Part shown: positions 8,936 through 19,786 of the stretch, piece after piece
Position numbering within the stretch: position 1 is the first letter of the stretch
Layout: every line of letters begins with the position of its first letter
From: Methyloceanibacter superfactus
GTDB taxonomy: Bacteria; Pseudomonadota; Alphaproteobacteria; Rhizobiales; Methyloligellaceae
DNA: 64,000 nucleotides
Assembly (NCBI RefSeq): GCF_001723305.1
Contig: NZ_LPWF01000013.1
Coordinates: 48,479-112,478 of the forward strand
Direction: 5' to 3'
Made by a program: the position numbers and the translations under genes
Notes under the pieces: model-generated
Databases searched by the model: none
Seen by the model: only the letters and a program-made list of their open reading frames with translations
What the model was told of the DNA's origin: nothing

Positions 8936-10081
8936 ATGCCGGAGACCAAGACGCCGAGGACATGCTCGCCACGCTCGTGGGCTTCGACACCACGAGCGCC
9001 AAGTCCAATCTCGCGCTGATCGGCTTCGTCCAGGACTATCTCGACGGCCACGGCATCGCCTCGACGCTGGTGACGTCGGAGGACGGCGAGAAGGCGAATC
9101 TCTACGCCACGATCGGCGAGGGCGCGGGCGGCATCGGCCTGTCAGGCCATAGCGACTGCGTGCCCGTCGCAGGTCAGAACTGGACGAGCGATCCGTTCTC
9201 GCTGACCAAGCGGGACGGCAAGCTCTACGGCCGCGGCACCTGCGACATGAAGGGCTTCATCGCTTGCGTGCTGGCCTCCGTGCCGCTGTTCAAGTCGCGG
9301 GCGTGAAAGAGCCGATCCACATCATCGTCTCCTATGACGAGGAAGTGGCTGCGCCGGGGTGCGGCCGCTGATCGCGCAGCTTGGCGCCGACTTGCCCCGG
9401 CCCCGCGCCGTGATCATCGGCGAGCCCACGTCCATGACGGTGATCGACGCCCATAAGCGGATCGACGTCTACCGCACCAAGATCACCGGCAAGGAAGCTC
9501 ATTCGAGCCTGCCGTCGCTTGGCGTCAACGCCATCTCGGTGGCGGCCAAGCTGATCGGCGAGATCGACCGCATGGCGGAGACTTCCGCCGCGACGGAGAA
9601 CGATCAGCGCTTCGAGCCACCCTACTCCACCATGAGCGTCGGCGTGATTGAGGGCGGCACGGCGGCGAATATCGTGCCGCAGCATTGCGCCTTCCGCTGG
9701 CAGGTCCGCAGCCTGCCGAACACAGCCCTCGACGCGCCGCGCGACCTCGCCGCTTTCGCCGAGACCCTGCTGCCGAAAATGCGCGACGTGGCCAAGGATG
9801 CCGCGATCGAGACGGAGGGGCAAACATCGGTGCCGGCCTTTACCGCCGCACCAAAGTCCGACGCCGTGGCCTTGGCGCTGGCACTGACCGGCGCCAACCG
9901 GACCAGCGCGGTGTCCTATGCGACGGAAGCGGGGCTCTTTGAGCAGGCCGGATGTCCGGCGGTGGTGTGCGGGCCCGGCGACATCGCCCAAGCCCATGCG
10001 GCGGACGAATATGTGTCGATCGCCCAGATCGAGGCGTGCCTGAAATTTCTCGAAGATCTCGCGGACCGGCTCAGAAGCTGA
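8936..10081 (+). CDS. argE: Acetylornithine deacetylase, frame broken three times
   Basis: This M20-family zinc peptidase homologue removes the acetyl group of N-acetylornithine in arginine synthesis. Pieces in three frames join into one protein. MPETKTP leads, by adding one base near 8957, into [20 protein letters not shown], then the metal site [16 protein letters not shown] and [11 protein letters not shown]. One base near 9297 restores [16 protein letters not shown], and one near 9353 restores [12 protein letters not shown] through to ADRLRS. GEPTSM and the dimerisation region [18 protein letters not shown] are intact. Each repair lies in a G or C run, so sequencing error is the likeliest cause. 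Clustering with argD and argF on the other strand supports the assignment. Confidence 0.85.
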
Positions 10082-10084
10082 GCG

Positions 10085-11016
10085 CTACTCGATGCCGAAT
10101 GCCGCCGGGTCGAACTGGTAACGGGCGTTGCAGAACTCGCAGGTCACCCACATCTCGCCGTCGACGACCATGTCGGCGAGCTCCTCCGGCGTGAAGCGGG
10201 AGAGCAGCTCCTCGACCCGCTCGCGCGAGCAGCTGCAATAGGTCTCGAGCGGGACCGCGCGGTAGACCCGCACCTGCTCCTCGTGGAAGAGGCGATAGAG
10301 CAAACGCTCCGGCGGCAGCAGCGGGTCGAGCAGCTCGTGGTCCTCCACCGTCTCAGCCAGCGTCTTGGCCCGGGTCCAATCCTCTTCAAAGTCCTTGGGG
10401 CTCGTCTTGCCGCCCTCGCGGGTGAGCTTCTGCACCAGGAGCCCGCCGGCGCGCCAGGTCCATGCGCCCTCGCCGCCGGTCCCGGCGCGGTAGTGCCGCG
10501 CCACGGCCAGGCGGATGAAGGTCGGAAGCTGCTCCGACTGGCGGAAATAGGTATGGGCGGCCTCGGTGAGGCTTTCGCCTTCAAGCGGCACGACGCCCTG
10601 ATAGCGCTCGGTGTCCTGGCCGCGATCGATGGTCATGGCGAGATGGCCGTCGCCCAGCAGCGAGAACTCGTCGCCGGCCTCGAACGCCGCCAGGCGCTCG
10701 GCGGAGAAGCGGGCGTAGCCCCGTAAGGCTCCGGGTACCTGATAGTCGGCGACCAGCAGATCCACGGGGCCGTCGGTGGAGGCCTGGAGGATGAACTTGC
10801 CTTCGAATTTGAGCGCGGCGCCAAGGAGCGCCGTCAGCGCCACCGCTTCGCCCAAGAGCCGCGATACGGGCTCGGGGTAAGCGTGACGCGAAAGGATGCT
10901 GTCGACCGTGGGGCCGATTTTGACCAGGCGGCCGAGAACGTCGGCCTGCTCCGCCTGAAAGGGTAGGACCAGATCGTCCGCTGGGATGACGAGTTCGGCC
11001 TCGGCAGACGACTCGC

Positions 11017-11020
<4 letters not shown>
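10085..11020 (-). CDS. hslO: Hsp33 redox-regulated chaperone
   Basis: This 311-residue cytosolic holdase binds unfolding proteins under oxidative stress. Its C-terminal zinc redox switch is plain: CSC in [15 protein letters not shown] and CEFC in [14 protein letters not shown] (the CxC...CxxC pattern). The N-terminal domain reads DDLVLPFQ and [19 protein letters not shown]. The GTG start at 11020 overlaps the argF stop by two bases in a GTGA arrangement, so hslO is translated from the argD-argF transcript, a common order in Hyphomicrobiales. The frame is unbroken. Confidence 0.93.
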
Positions 11021-12074
<1,054 letters not shown>

Positions 12075-12122
12075 AGGTGAAAATCTCGGACAGGAGTCTC
12101 GGTCGAAAGGTCTCGTAGGGCG

Positions 12123-13310
12123 CTAGGCCTGCTCGCGCGCGCGGCTCTTCAAGGCGCCGCAGGCGGCATCGATGGTGGCGCAAGCAAGATCGATCTCCGC
12201 CTCGCCGACGATCAACGGCGGCAGGAGGCGCACGACGTTGTCGCCGGCCTGGACGGTGAGCATGCCCCGCTCGCGCAACGCGGCGATCAGCTTCGAATTC
12301 TCCGTCTTGCACTTCAGACCGACCATCAAGCCTTGGCCTCGCACCTCTTCGAGGATGTCGTCATGCTCGTCGGCGAGCCCGGCGAGCCGCTGCTTCAACC
12401 TTAGGCCCATTTGCGCGACATCTTCGAGAAAGCCGGGCTCCAGAACGACATCGAGCACGGCGTTGCCGACGGCCATGGCCAGCGGATTGCCGCCGAAGGT
12501 GGAGCCGTGAGTCCCCGGCGTCATGGCGGCGCCCACCGCCTCGGTGGTGAGGCAAGCACCCACGGGAAAGCCGCCGCCGAGCCCCTTGGCCGACGACATG
12601 ATGTCGGGCGTGATGCCGGCCCATTCATGGGCATAGAAGCGTCCGGTGCGGCCGACGCCGGTCTGCACCTCGTCGAGCAGGAGCAGAATGCCCTTCTCGT
12701 CACAGAGCGCGCGCAAGTCCTGGAGGAAGCGCCAGGGCACCTCGCGCATGCCGCCCTCGCCCATGATCGGCTCGAGCAGCACGCCGGCGGTCTCATCGCC
12801 GATGGCCGCCTCGACCGCCTCGATGTCCGAGCCCGCGACCTGGTCGAAGCCGTCGACCGGCGGGCCGAAGCCTTCGAGATGCTTGCCCTGCCCGCCAGCG
12901 GCGATGGTGGCGAGCGTGCGGCCGTGAAAGGCGCCCTGGAAGGTGATCAGCCGGTAGCGCTCGGGCGCGCCGTTGACGAAGTGATAGCGCCGCGCCGCCT
13001 TGATCGCCGCCTCGACGGCTTCCGCGCCCGAATTGGCGAAGAAGACGCGGTCGGCGAAGGTGGCGTCGCACAACCGCTGCCCCAGCCGCTCCTGATCGGC
13101 GATGTGGTGCAGGTTGGAGACGTGCCAGACCTTCTTTGCCTGCTCGGTCAGGGCCTCCACGAGGCGCGGATGCGCGTGGCCGAGCGCCGTGACGGCGATG
13201 CCGCTCGAGAAGTCGAGATAGCGCTCCCCCGTCTCCGTAAAGAGAAAGGCGCCTTCGCCCCGCGCGAAGGACAATCCGCTGCGGGCATAGGTCGGAAGGA
13301 GGGCCGACAT
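12123..13310 (-). CDS. argD: Acetylornithine aminotransferase
   Basis: This 395-residue class III PLP aminotransferase converts N-acetylglutamate semialdehyde to N-acetylornithine, and may also serve in lysine synthesis. Recognised stretches are [67 protein letters not shown] and the PLP lysine in [15 protein letters not shown] start at ATG 13310 (MSALLPTY), which matches the family; a TTG at 13334 would add eight residues. It is the first gene of the argD-argF-hslO operon. Confidence 0.94.
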   Translation of the reverse strand: MSALLPTYARSGLSFARGEGAFLFTETGERYLDFSSGIAVTALGHAHPRLVEALTEQAKKVWHVSNLHHIADQERLGQRLCDATFADRVFFANSGAEAVEAAIKAARRYHFVNGAPERYRLITFQGAFHGRTLATIAAGGQGKHLEGFGPPVDGFDQVAGSDIEAVEAAIGDETAGVLLEPIMGEGGMREVPWRFLQDLRALCDEKGILLLLDEVQTGVGRTGRFYAHEWAGITPDIMSSAKGLGGGFPVGACLTTEAVGAAMTPGTHGSTFGGNPLAMAVGNAVLDVVLEPGFLEDVAQMGLRLKQRLAGLADEHDDILEEVRGQGLMVGLKCKTENSKLIAALRERGMLTVQAGDNVVRLLPPLIVGEAEIDLACATIDAACGALKSRAREQA

Positions 13311-13695
13311 GAAAGTTGCGTATCCCTGAAACAAAATTGCCGCCGAGGGGCGGCAGCAAGGAAAGTCAGAGTGTTAGGTCCCGTATAGGAGCCTGTCAAT
13401 CTGCCCCAGCAACCGCTTATCCAAGGTTTCTCCACGCTTCCATCACGCGCGCGTTTGTGTTCTCGCATGAGAAGTGGCAGAATCGGCTTGTTCCGGTGGA
13501 AAACGAGGCCTTCAAGCGTGGCGGACGCTTGTCGGAGTCTACCGGGCTTAGTAGGGTAATAACTGCTCGGCTACCAGATGTCGTGGGTGCTGTTGGCGCC
13601 CGAGCGGTCATTCTCAGCAGTAAATTCCGAGTATTCGAAAATGCCGTCTCTTCACGGGACGGGGGGATTCTGAGTCCAAACGAGGAGGCCAAACC
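13311..13695. other. Intergenic region with four GANTC sites upstream of gcrA
   Basis: No gene is supported in these 385 bases between the divergent argD and gcrA. It holds four GANTC pentamers, the CcrM methylation target: 13480-13484, 13535-13539, 13666-13670 and 13672-13676. The last two lie within 30 bases of the gcrA start. No confident -35/-10 pair was recognised. Confidence 0.6.
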
Positions 13696-14202
13696 ATGGG
13701 TTGGACTGATGAAAGAGTCGAACTGCTGAAGAAACTCTGGGCTGAGGGATTGAGCGCAAGCCAAATCGCGGGTCGCTTAGGCGGCGTGACCCGTAATGCG
13801 GTGATCGGCAAGGTCCATCGGCTTGGACTTTCGGGGCGGGCCACGAGCTCGCGGTCGAGCGCGCCGAGACCGAGGCGTGCGCACGCGCCGCGGCAGAACC
13901 GGGCGCCGTCGCTGACCTTCGGGACACGCGGCAACGTGGCGCTCAAGCCGTCATACGAAGCCGAGTACGAGCCGGCTCCGGCGCCGGTCACGGAACTGGT
14001 CATCCCGCTGCATGAGCGGGCGACCATTCTCACGCTGAAGGAGTCGATGTGCCGTTGGCCCATCGGCGACCCGACCGAGGAGGATTTCCACTTCTGCGGC
14101 CGCAAGAAGGAGGGCCCGGTGCCCTATTGCGAGCACCATGCACGCATGGCCTATCAGCCGGTGCAGGCGCGCCGGCGCGAGAAGCGCTTCGCCTCCGGCT
14201 AG
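13696..14202 (+). CDS. gcrA: GcrA cell cycle regulator
   Basis: This 168-residue protein matches GcrA, an alphaproteobacterial regulator that acts with sigma-70 at promoters bearing CcrM-methylated GANTC sites. The N-terminal helix-turn-helix domain starts in the typical way: MGWTDERVELLKKLWAEGLS, then QIAGRLGGVTRNAVIGKVHR. The middle is a low-complexity Ser/Arg/Pro linker. The C-terminal sigma-binding region has CRWPIGDP and FHFCGRKKEGPVPYCEHHA. The ribosome site GAGGAGG lies upstream. A bidirectional terminator follows. Confidence 0.95.
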   Translation: MGWTDERVELLKKLWAEGLSASQIAGRLGGVTRNAVIGKVHRLGLSGRATSSRSSAPRPRRAHAPRQNRAPSLTFGTRGNVALKPSYEAEYEPAPAPVTELVIPLHERATILTLKESMCRWPIGDPTEEDFHFCGRKKEGPVPYCEHHARMAYQPVQARRREKRFASG

Positions 14203-14223
14203 CGGCGAGCACAGCGAGAAACA

Positions 14224-14256
14224 AAAGAGGCGCCGGCTCATCCCGGCGCCTTTTTC
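14224..14256. terminator. Bidirectional terminator between gcrA and phoB
   Basis: Perfect nine-base arms AGGCGCCGG (14228-14236) and CCGGCGCCT (14243-14251) enclose a six-base loop. The right side continues as a T run and the left side as an A run, so it can end both gcrA and the leftward pst-phoB transcript. Confidence 0.88.
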
Positions 14257-14274
14257 ATGTCTGGGATCGGGAAA

Positions 14275-15000
14275 TCAGGCGGTTTCTTCGAGCTTGTCGG
14301 AGAAGGCATAGCCCGCGCCGCGCACCGTGCGGACCGGATCGCGCTCATTGCCCCGCATCATGGCCTTGCGCAGACGGCCGATATGCACGTCCACGGTCCG
14401 CTCATCCACATAGACGTTGCGGCCCCACACGCCGTCGAGCAATTGGGCCCGGCTGAACACGCGGCCGGGGCTCTGCATGAGGAATTCCAGCAGCCGGAAC
14501 TCGGTCGGGCCGAGATGCACCTGGCGGCCGTTGCGGGTCACGCGGTGGGAGTCCCGGTCGAGCTCGATATCGCCGACGGTCAGCACCGAGGCGATGCGCT
14601 CTGGATTGGTGCGGCGGAGGATGGCCCGGACCCGAGCCATGAGCTCAGGGAGCGAGAACGGCTTGACCACATAGTCGTCGGCGCCAGTGGTCAGACCCCG
14701 GATCCGGTCGTTCTCCTCGCTGCGCGCCGTCAGCAAGATGATCGGGATAGTCCGCGAGTCCTTGCCCGTGCGCAAGCGCCGGCAAAGCTCGAGCCCCGAA
14801 AGGCCGGGCAGCATCCAATCGAGCACGATCAGGTCGGGCGAACTCTCGGCTATGGCTACCTCCGCCTCGTCGCCCCGGTGGACGACGTCGACGGAATAGC
14901 CCTCGGCCTCGAGGTTGTAGCGCAGAAGAAGGGCGAGAGGCTCTTCATCCTCGACAACCAGAACCTTGGCTCCAGCGCTCATCGCGTTCGTCTGCAACAT
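14275..15000 (-). CDS. phoB: Phosphate regulon response regulator PhoB
   Basis: This 241-residue OmpR-type response regulator is phosphorylated by PhoR and activates PHO-box promoters when phosphate is low. The receiver domain has VVEDEE, the phospho-acceptor aspartate in IVLDWMLPG, the switch threonine in ILLTARS and the lysine in DYVVKPFS. The C-terminal winged helix has LGPTEFRLLEFL and DERTVDVHIGRLRKA. It is the last gene of the pst operon. The predicted start is MLQTNAM; the second Met would shorten it by six residues. Confidence 0.94.
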   Translation of the reverse strand: MLQTNAMSAGAKVLVVEDEEPLALLLRYNLEAEGYSVDVVHRGDEAEVAIAESSPDLIVLDWMLPGLSGLELCRRLRTGKDSRTIPIILLTARSEENDRIRGLTTGADDYVVKPFSLPELMARVRAILRRTNPERIASVLTVGDIELDRDSHRVTRNGRQVHLGPTEFRLLEFLMQSPGRVFSRAQLLDGVWGRNVYVDERTVDVHIGRLRKAMMRGNERDPVRTVRGAGYAFSDKLEETA

Positions 15001-15003
15001 GTA

Positions 15004-15735
15004 TTAGACCGCAGTCCGCTTCATGGAGACCGGCGTCGAGGCGGTGGTATCGCCCTTGGGACGCTGATCGGTGATCGCCCGGCCATGCACCAGATAATAG
15101 ACCGTCTCGGCAATGTTGGTGGCATGGTCGCCGACGCGCTCGATATTCTTGGCGCCGAACAACAGATGGGTGCAGAGCCCGATATTGCGCGGATCCTCCA
15201 TCATATAAGTCAGGAGCTCGCGGAACAGCGAGTTGTACATCGCGTCGATCTCTTCATCCTTGTACCAGACGGCCAGCGCCCGGTCGGCGTCGCGCTCGAT
15301 GAAGGCGTCGAGCACCTCTTTCAGCTGACCAAGGGCAAGCTCGCCCATATGCTTGAGGCCAAGCATGAGCTGCTTGGGCTGCTGCTCACTGACGACGGCA
15401 ACGGCGCGCTTGGCGATGTTCTTGCCGAGGTCGCCAATGCGCTCGAGATCGGTGGAGATGCGTAGCGCCGCCATGATCTGACGCAGATCGTAGGCCATGG
15501 GCTGCCGCCGGGCGATCATCACCACGGCCTGCTCCTCGATCTCCCGCTGGAGCTCGTCGATCTCCTCGTCCTCATTGATGGTCGACGCGGCGAGATCGGG
15601 ATCGCGCCGCTCGAGAGCCTCGAAGGACTGGCCGAGAACCTGCTCGGCAAGGCCGCCCATCTTGGCGATCTTATTGTTGAGAAGGGCTAGCTCCTCCTCG
15701 TAGGACCTGACGATGTGTTCGTGCTGCTGTTCCAT
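15004..15735 (-). CDS. phoU: Phosphate transport regulator PhoU
   Basis: This 243-residue all-helical protein links the PstSCAB transporter to PhoR and keeps the regulon off in high phosphate. The PhoU metal-site motifs are visible: EEIDELQREIEEQ in the first repeat and GDHATNIAETVYYL in the second, with DLERIGDLGKNIAKRA between them. It sits between pstB and phoB with very short gaps, as expected. Confidence 0.95.
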   Translation of the reverse strand: MEQQHEHIVRSYEEELALLNNKIAKMGGLAEQVLGQSFEALERRDPDLAASTINEDEEIDELQREIEEQAVVMIARRQPMAYDLRQIMAALRISTDLERIGDLGKNIAKRAVAVVSEQQPKQLMLGLKHMGELALGQLKEVLDAFIERDADRALAVWYKDEEIDAMYNSLFRELLTYMMEDPRNIGLCTHLLFGAKNIERVGDHATNIAETVYYLVHGRAITDQRPKGDTTASTPVSMKRTAV

Positions 15736-15760
15736 TAAGGGAACTCCTAGTGAGCCGGCA

Positions 15761-16609
15761 TCAACCGAAGCGGCCGGTGACGTAATCCTGCGTCCGCTGG
15801 TCGGTGGGATTGGTGAAAATCTTGGATGTCTCGTCGACCTCGACGAGCTTGCCGAGATGGAAGAAGGCGGTACGCTGCGAGACGCGCGCGGCTTGCTGCA
15901 TCGAGTGGGTGACGATGACGATGCAGAGGTTCTTCTTCAGCTCGTCCATCAGCGTCTCGATCTTGGCGGTGGCGATGGGATCAAGCGCCGAGCAGGGCTC
16001 GTCCATGAGCAGCACTTCGGGGTTCACGGAGATGGCGCGGGCGATGCAAAGCCGTTGCTGCTGACCGCCCGACAGGCCAGTGCCGGACTCGTCCAGCCGA
16101 TCCTTCACCTCATCCCATAGGCCTGCCCGGGTCAGGCTCTTCTCCACGACGTCGGCGTATTCGGCCTTCGTTTTACAGAGCCCGTGAATCCGAGGCCCAT
16201 AGGCCACGTTCTCGAAGATCGATTTGGGGAACGGGTTCGGCTTTTGGAAGACCATCCCGACCCGGGCACGGAGCTGCACCGGATCGACCCGGGGCGCGTA
16301 AATATCCTCGCCGTCCAATCGAATGTCGCCCTCGACACGGCAGCCATCGATCACGTCATTCATGCGATCGAGGCAGCGCAAGAAGGTCGACTTGCCGCAA
16401 CCGGACGGACCGATCAGCGCCGTGACCGAACTATCGAACATGTCGAGGCTGACGCCGAACAGCGCTTGCTTCTCGCCGTACCAGAGGTTGACGTCGCGCG
16501 CCGCCATCTTGAGCTCGAGCCGAGCGACCGATTGGCCTTCTCTCGGCTCCGGCACGGCGGGTGCCTGTACGCGGACAGCTGGTTGCGCCTCCACCTTAGC
16601 CTCCATCAC
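15761..16609 (-). CDS. pstB: Phosphate ABC transporter ATPase PstB
   Basis: This 282-residue ATPase powers high-affinity phosphate uptake at the cytoplasmic face. The Walker A is GPSGCGKST, the signature is [15 protein letters not shown], the Walker B is [16 protein letters not shown] and the switch histidine is in VIVTHSM. About 30 extra N-terminal residues precede the ABC core (starting at [17 protein letters not shown]). It lies 12 bases after pstA. Confidence 0.96.
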   Translation of the reverse strand: MMEAKVEAQPAVRVQAPAVPEPREGQSVARLELKMAARDVNLWYGEKQALFGVSLDMFDSSVTALIGPSGCGKSTFLRCLDRMNDVIDGCRVEGDIRLDGEDIYAPRVDPVQLRARVGMVFQKPNPFPKSIFENVAYGPRIHGLCKTKAEYADVVEKSLTRAGLWDEVKDRLDESGTGLSGGQQQRLCIARAISVNPEVLLMDEPCSALDPIATAKIETLMDELKKNLCIVIVTHSMQQAARVSQRTAFFHLGKLVEVDETSKIFTNPTDQRTQDYVTGRFG

Positions 16610-16621
16610 ATCAACCCCTTT

Positions 16622-18268
16622 CTACCACTTTCTCTGGAACATCTGGCGCAACGTGATGGCGACGATGTTCATGATCACGAGGAAGCCGAGCAGCACCAAA
16701 ATCGCTGCGGACGTGCGGGAGACGAAGCCACGCTCGGGGCTGTCGGCCCAGCTAAAGATCTGGGTCGGCAGCGACGTTGCCGGCTCCAGGAGCCCCATGT
16801 TCTCAATGCTAGGAATAAAGGCGTTCATGCCGATCAAAAGCAGGGGCGCCGTCTCGCCAAGCGCCTGCGCCATGCCGATGATGGTACCGGTGAGAATTCC
16901 CGGCAGCGCGAGCGGCAGCACGTGATGTATCATAACCTGGTGCTTCGACGCGCCGACGCCAAGGGCTGCCTCGCGGATCGAAGGTGGCACGGCCTTGAGC
17001 GCGGCACGCGTGGTAATGATGATCGTCGGCAGGGTCATGAGGCTGAGCACCATGCCGCCGACCAGCGGCGCGGAGCGCGGCAAGCCGAAGAAGCCGAGAA
17101 ACACCGCGAGGCCCAAGAGGCCGAACACCACCGAAGGAACGGCGGCGAGGTTGTTGATATTCACCTCAATGAGATCGGTGAACCGGTTCTTCGGGGCGAA
17201 CTCCTCCAGATAGACCGCCGCGGCAATGCCGATGGGGAAGCTCAGCAGGAAACAGACCAGCAGAGCGTAGAACGAACCGGTGATGGCGCCGGCCAATCCC
17301 GCCCGCTCGGGGAAGCGGCTGTCGGCATTGAAGAACAGTTCCCAGTTGAACGGCGTGCGCACGAGCCCCTTCCCGTCCAGGATGTCAAGTGCCGCTAGCT
17401 GATCTTGGGAAAAGCGTGGGTTGAGAACCTTCGGCGTCTCGCCCTTGGCCAGGACGGCATAATGGGGCGAAAGCGGGAAGTACATTTGGACCGTCTTGCC
17501 GATGATGTCCGGTTCGGCCGCGATACGCGCGCCAATCACTTCGGGCGCCTCCGCGGCGAGCATGTCGACTAGCGACGTATCGTTGATTCGGGGCAGATAG
17601 GCCTTGAGGCTGCTTTGTGCGAGGACGGCGAAGTTGCCGCTGGGCGGCGGCCCGGCCTCAACGATCTCCGGATTGACGTAGACGTCCAGCTTGAGGCTCA
17701 TGCGCCCGTCATGCTCGACCACAAGCCCCCGGTTATCGAGGCGCTCGAACCAACCGACCTGGGTCCAGTTGAGCGCGTCCATCTCTTTCGGGATCACACC
17801 CTTATGGAGCTGGTCGAAGGGATCGGAAACGGCGATCGGCAGCGTGATGGTCTTGCCGATTACGTCGGGATGGTCGACGACATAGTCGCGCACGATATAG
17901 GCCGCGTCTGACGTCAGGATCTTGCCGATACTCCGCTTCTGTTCCTCCGGAATGCCGGGGACGACCTTATCGACAGCCTCGCGGACCAACGCCCGATATT
18001 TGCCGGAACCCGGATCCTGGGGATCGACCTGCGCCGGATCGATATAGATCGGCAGTTCAACTTTGGTCTGGATGAAGGCCGGAAAGCCCGTGGAGATTAG
18101 AGACGCAATGAGCACGCCAAGCAGTCCGACGGCCAGCGCGATGGCGATGATGCCGTAGGCTTGCAGCCGCCGGTCGGCGGCATAGCGCCTGCGGACACGC
18201 CGCTGGGCCTGGTCCGAGCTCCAGTCCAAATTCGGTGCGGTAGGGCCTATGGCCTGTGCATTACTCAT
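16622..18268 (-). CDS. pstA: Phosphate ABC transporter permease PstA, long form
   Basis: This permease has 548 residues, about twice the length of the E. coli protein. A long N-terminal extracytoplasmic region follows the first membrane helix (near residues 36-58), a layout typical of alphaproteobacterial PstA with the DUF3333 domain. The membrane core starts near residue 330 (FYALLVCFLLSFPIGIAAAV) and has the permease coupling motif EAALGVGASKHQVM. Its start overlaps the pstC stop by eight bases. Confidence 0.94.
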   Translation of the reverse strand: MSNAQAIGPTAPNLDWSSDQAQRRVRRRYAADRRLQAYGIIAIALAVGLLGVLIASLISTGFPAFIQTKVELPIYIDPAQVDPQDPGSGKYRALVREAVDKVVPGIPEEQKRSIGKILTSDAAYIVRDYVVDHPDVIGKTITLPIAVSDPFDQLHKGVIPKEMDALNWTQVGWFERLDNRGLVVEHDGRMSLKLDVYVNPEIVEAGPPPSGNFAVLAQSSLKAYLPRINDTSLVDMLAAEAPEVIGARIAAEPDIIGKTVQMYFPLSPHYAVLAKGETPKVLNPRFSQDQLAALDILDGKGLVRTPFNWELFFNADSRFPERAGLAGAITGSFYALLVCFLLSFPIGIAAAVYLEEFAPKNRFTDLIEVNINNLAAVPSVVFGLLGLAVFLGFFGLPRSAPLVGGMVLSLMTLPTIIITTRAALKAVPPSIREAALGVGASKHQVMIHHVLPLALPGILTGTIIGMAQALGETAPLLLIGMNAFIPSIENMGLLEPATSLPTQIFSWADSPERGFVSRTSAAILVLLGFLVIMNIVAITLRQMFQRKW

Positions 18269-19640
18269 ATTGCTCTCGATATTTGCGCACGATGTGAAGG
18301 GCTAGGACGTTGAGCGCCAAGGTGACGAGGAACAGCACGAGGCCGAGCGCGAAGGCGGCGAGCGTCTTCGGGTTATCGAACTCAGTGTCGCCAATGAGAA
18401 GCGTCACGATCTGCACGGTCACGGTGGTCACGGGCTCGAGCGGATTTGCCGTCAGCGAGGCGATAATGCCGGCCGCCATGACCACGATCATGGTCTCGCC
18501 GATGGCGCGGCTGACCGCGAGCAGTATGCCGCCCATGATGCCTGGGAGCGCCGCCGGCAGCAGCACTTTGGTAATGGTCTCGCCCTTGGTGGCCCCCATG
18601 GCGTAGGACCCATCACGCATGGCGCGCGGAACAGCGGCGATGGCGTCGTCGGACAAGGACGAAATAAAGGGAATGATCATGATGCCCATGACGCCGCCGG
18701 CAGCAAGCGCACTGTTCGGCGCGATCGGCACGCCGATCATATCGCCGAATTGGCGCATGGCCGGGGCCACGGTGAGGACGGCGAAGAAGCCGTAAACGAC
18801 CGTCGGAATGCCCGCGAGCAGCTCCAACACCGGCTTAATCACGGCGCGCACTTTAGGATGGGCATATTCGGTGAGGTAGATGGCCGAGTAGAGACCTATG
18901 GGCGTGGCCACGGCCATGGCGATCAGCGCAATGAGAAGCGTACCGGTGAAGACCGGGATGGCGCCGAAGGCGCCGCCGCCAGTGACTTGGCCTTCCCGAA
19001 TGGGGATCTGCGGCTCCCAGTTCAAGCCAAAGAAGAACTCAAGCGCCGGAATGCGGTCGAAGAAGCGTAGGGCCTCGATGAGAAGCGACAGCACGATGCC
19101 GAGCGTGGTGAGAATGGCGATCAGCGAGCAGGCGATCATCAGGCCGCTCAGAATATGCTCCGCGCCGTGCCGTGCCCGGAACTCCGGGCTGATGCGGCGG
19201 CTGGCGAAGAAAAGACCGAGGAGTGCGATGCTCAAGGCGACGGCAGCCATGGCCCAGCGGGCGATGATCTGCCAGCTGTGGTAGCGCGCGGCGGCGTCCT
19301 GAACGGCCAGGCTCGGCTCGCTGAAAACGTTGCCGGCGGCGACGGACTTAATCTCGCTCAAGAGCAGGCTGATTTGGCCCGAGGTTAGGCCGTCCACGGT
19401 GCCGGGAGGCAAGCTCCACAGCAGAAGATTGTCGATGACGGGGCCTTGCAGCAGAAGCCAGATCAGGACAAGGAACGCGGACGGCAGTCCAACCCAGGCG
19501 GCGACATAGGCACCATGATAGCTTGGACGTGAATGAAGCTCCTGCTGGCGGCCACCGACCACAGCCGCGGCGCGCTTACGGCCGAAGAAATAGCTGGCCA
19601 CGGCCAGCACGGTGATCAGGAGCAGAACGTAACCGAGCAT
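18261..19640 (-). CDS. pstC: Phosphate ABC transporter permease PstC, long form
   Basis: This 459-residue membrane subunit forms the phosphate channel with PstA. It has extra N-terminal helices before the core, as is usual in alphaproteobacteria. The core reads GTLLIALIAMAVATPIGLYS, AIYLTEYAHPKVR, then the coupling region MRDGSYAMGATKGETI and the last helices. It lies between pstS and pstA in the operon. No frame problem was seen. Confidence 0.94.
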   Translation of the reverse strand: MLGYVLLLITVLAVASYFFGRKRAAAVVGGRQQELHSRPSYHGAYVAAWVGLPSAFLVLIWLLLQGPVIDNLLLWSLPPGTVDGLTSGQISLLLSEIKSVAAGNVFSEPSLAVQDAAARYHSWQIIARWAMAAVALSIALLGLFFASRRISPEFRARHGAEHILSGLMIACSLIAILTTLGIVLSLLIEALRFFDRIPALEFFFGLNWEPQIPIREGQVTGGGAFGAIPVFTGTLLIALIAMAVATPIGLYSAIYLTEYAHPKVRAVIKPVLELLAGIPTVVYGFFAVLTVAPAMRQFGDMIGVPIAPNSALAAGGVMGIMIIPFISSLSDDAIAAVPRAMRDGSYAMGATKGETITKVLLPAALPGIMGGILLAVSRAIGETMIVVMAAGIIASLTANPLEPVTTVTVQIVTLLIGDTEFDNPKTLAAFALGLVLFLVTLALNVLALHIVRKYREQYE

Positions 19641-19786
19641 CTTGGCCTGCCAGTCCCCGGTTGCCCGCCACGGAGCGGAGCACGCCGTTAAATCGTTTGT
19701 TGCCTCATGATCGCCGGCGTGGCCGCGTCGTTACGTCGTGCGGCCACGCCTTCGATCAACTCAAGCCCCGAAGATTGCCTGCCGTC

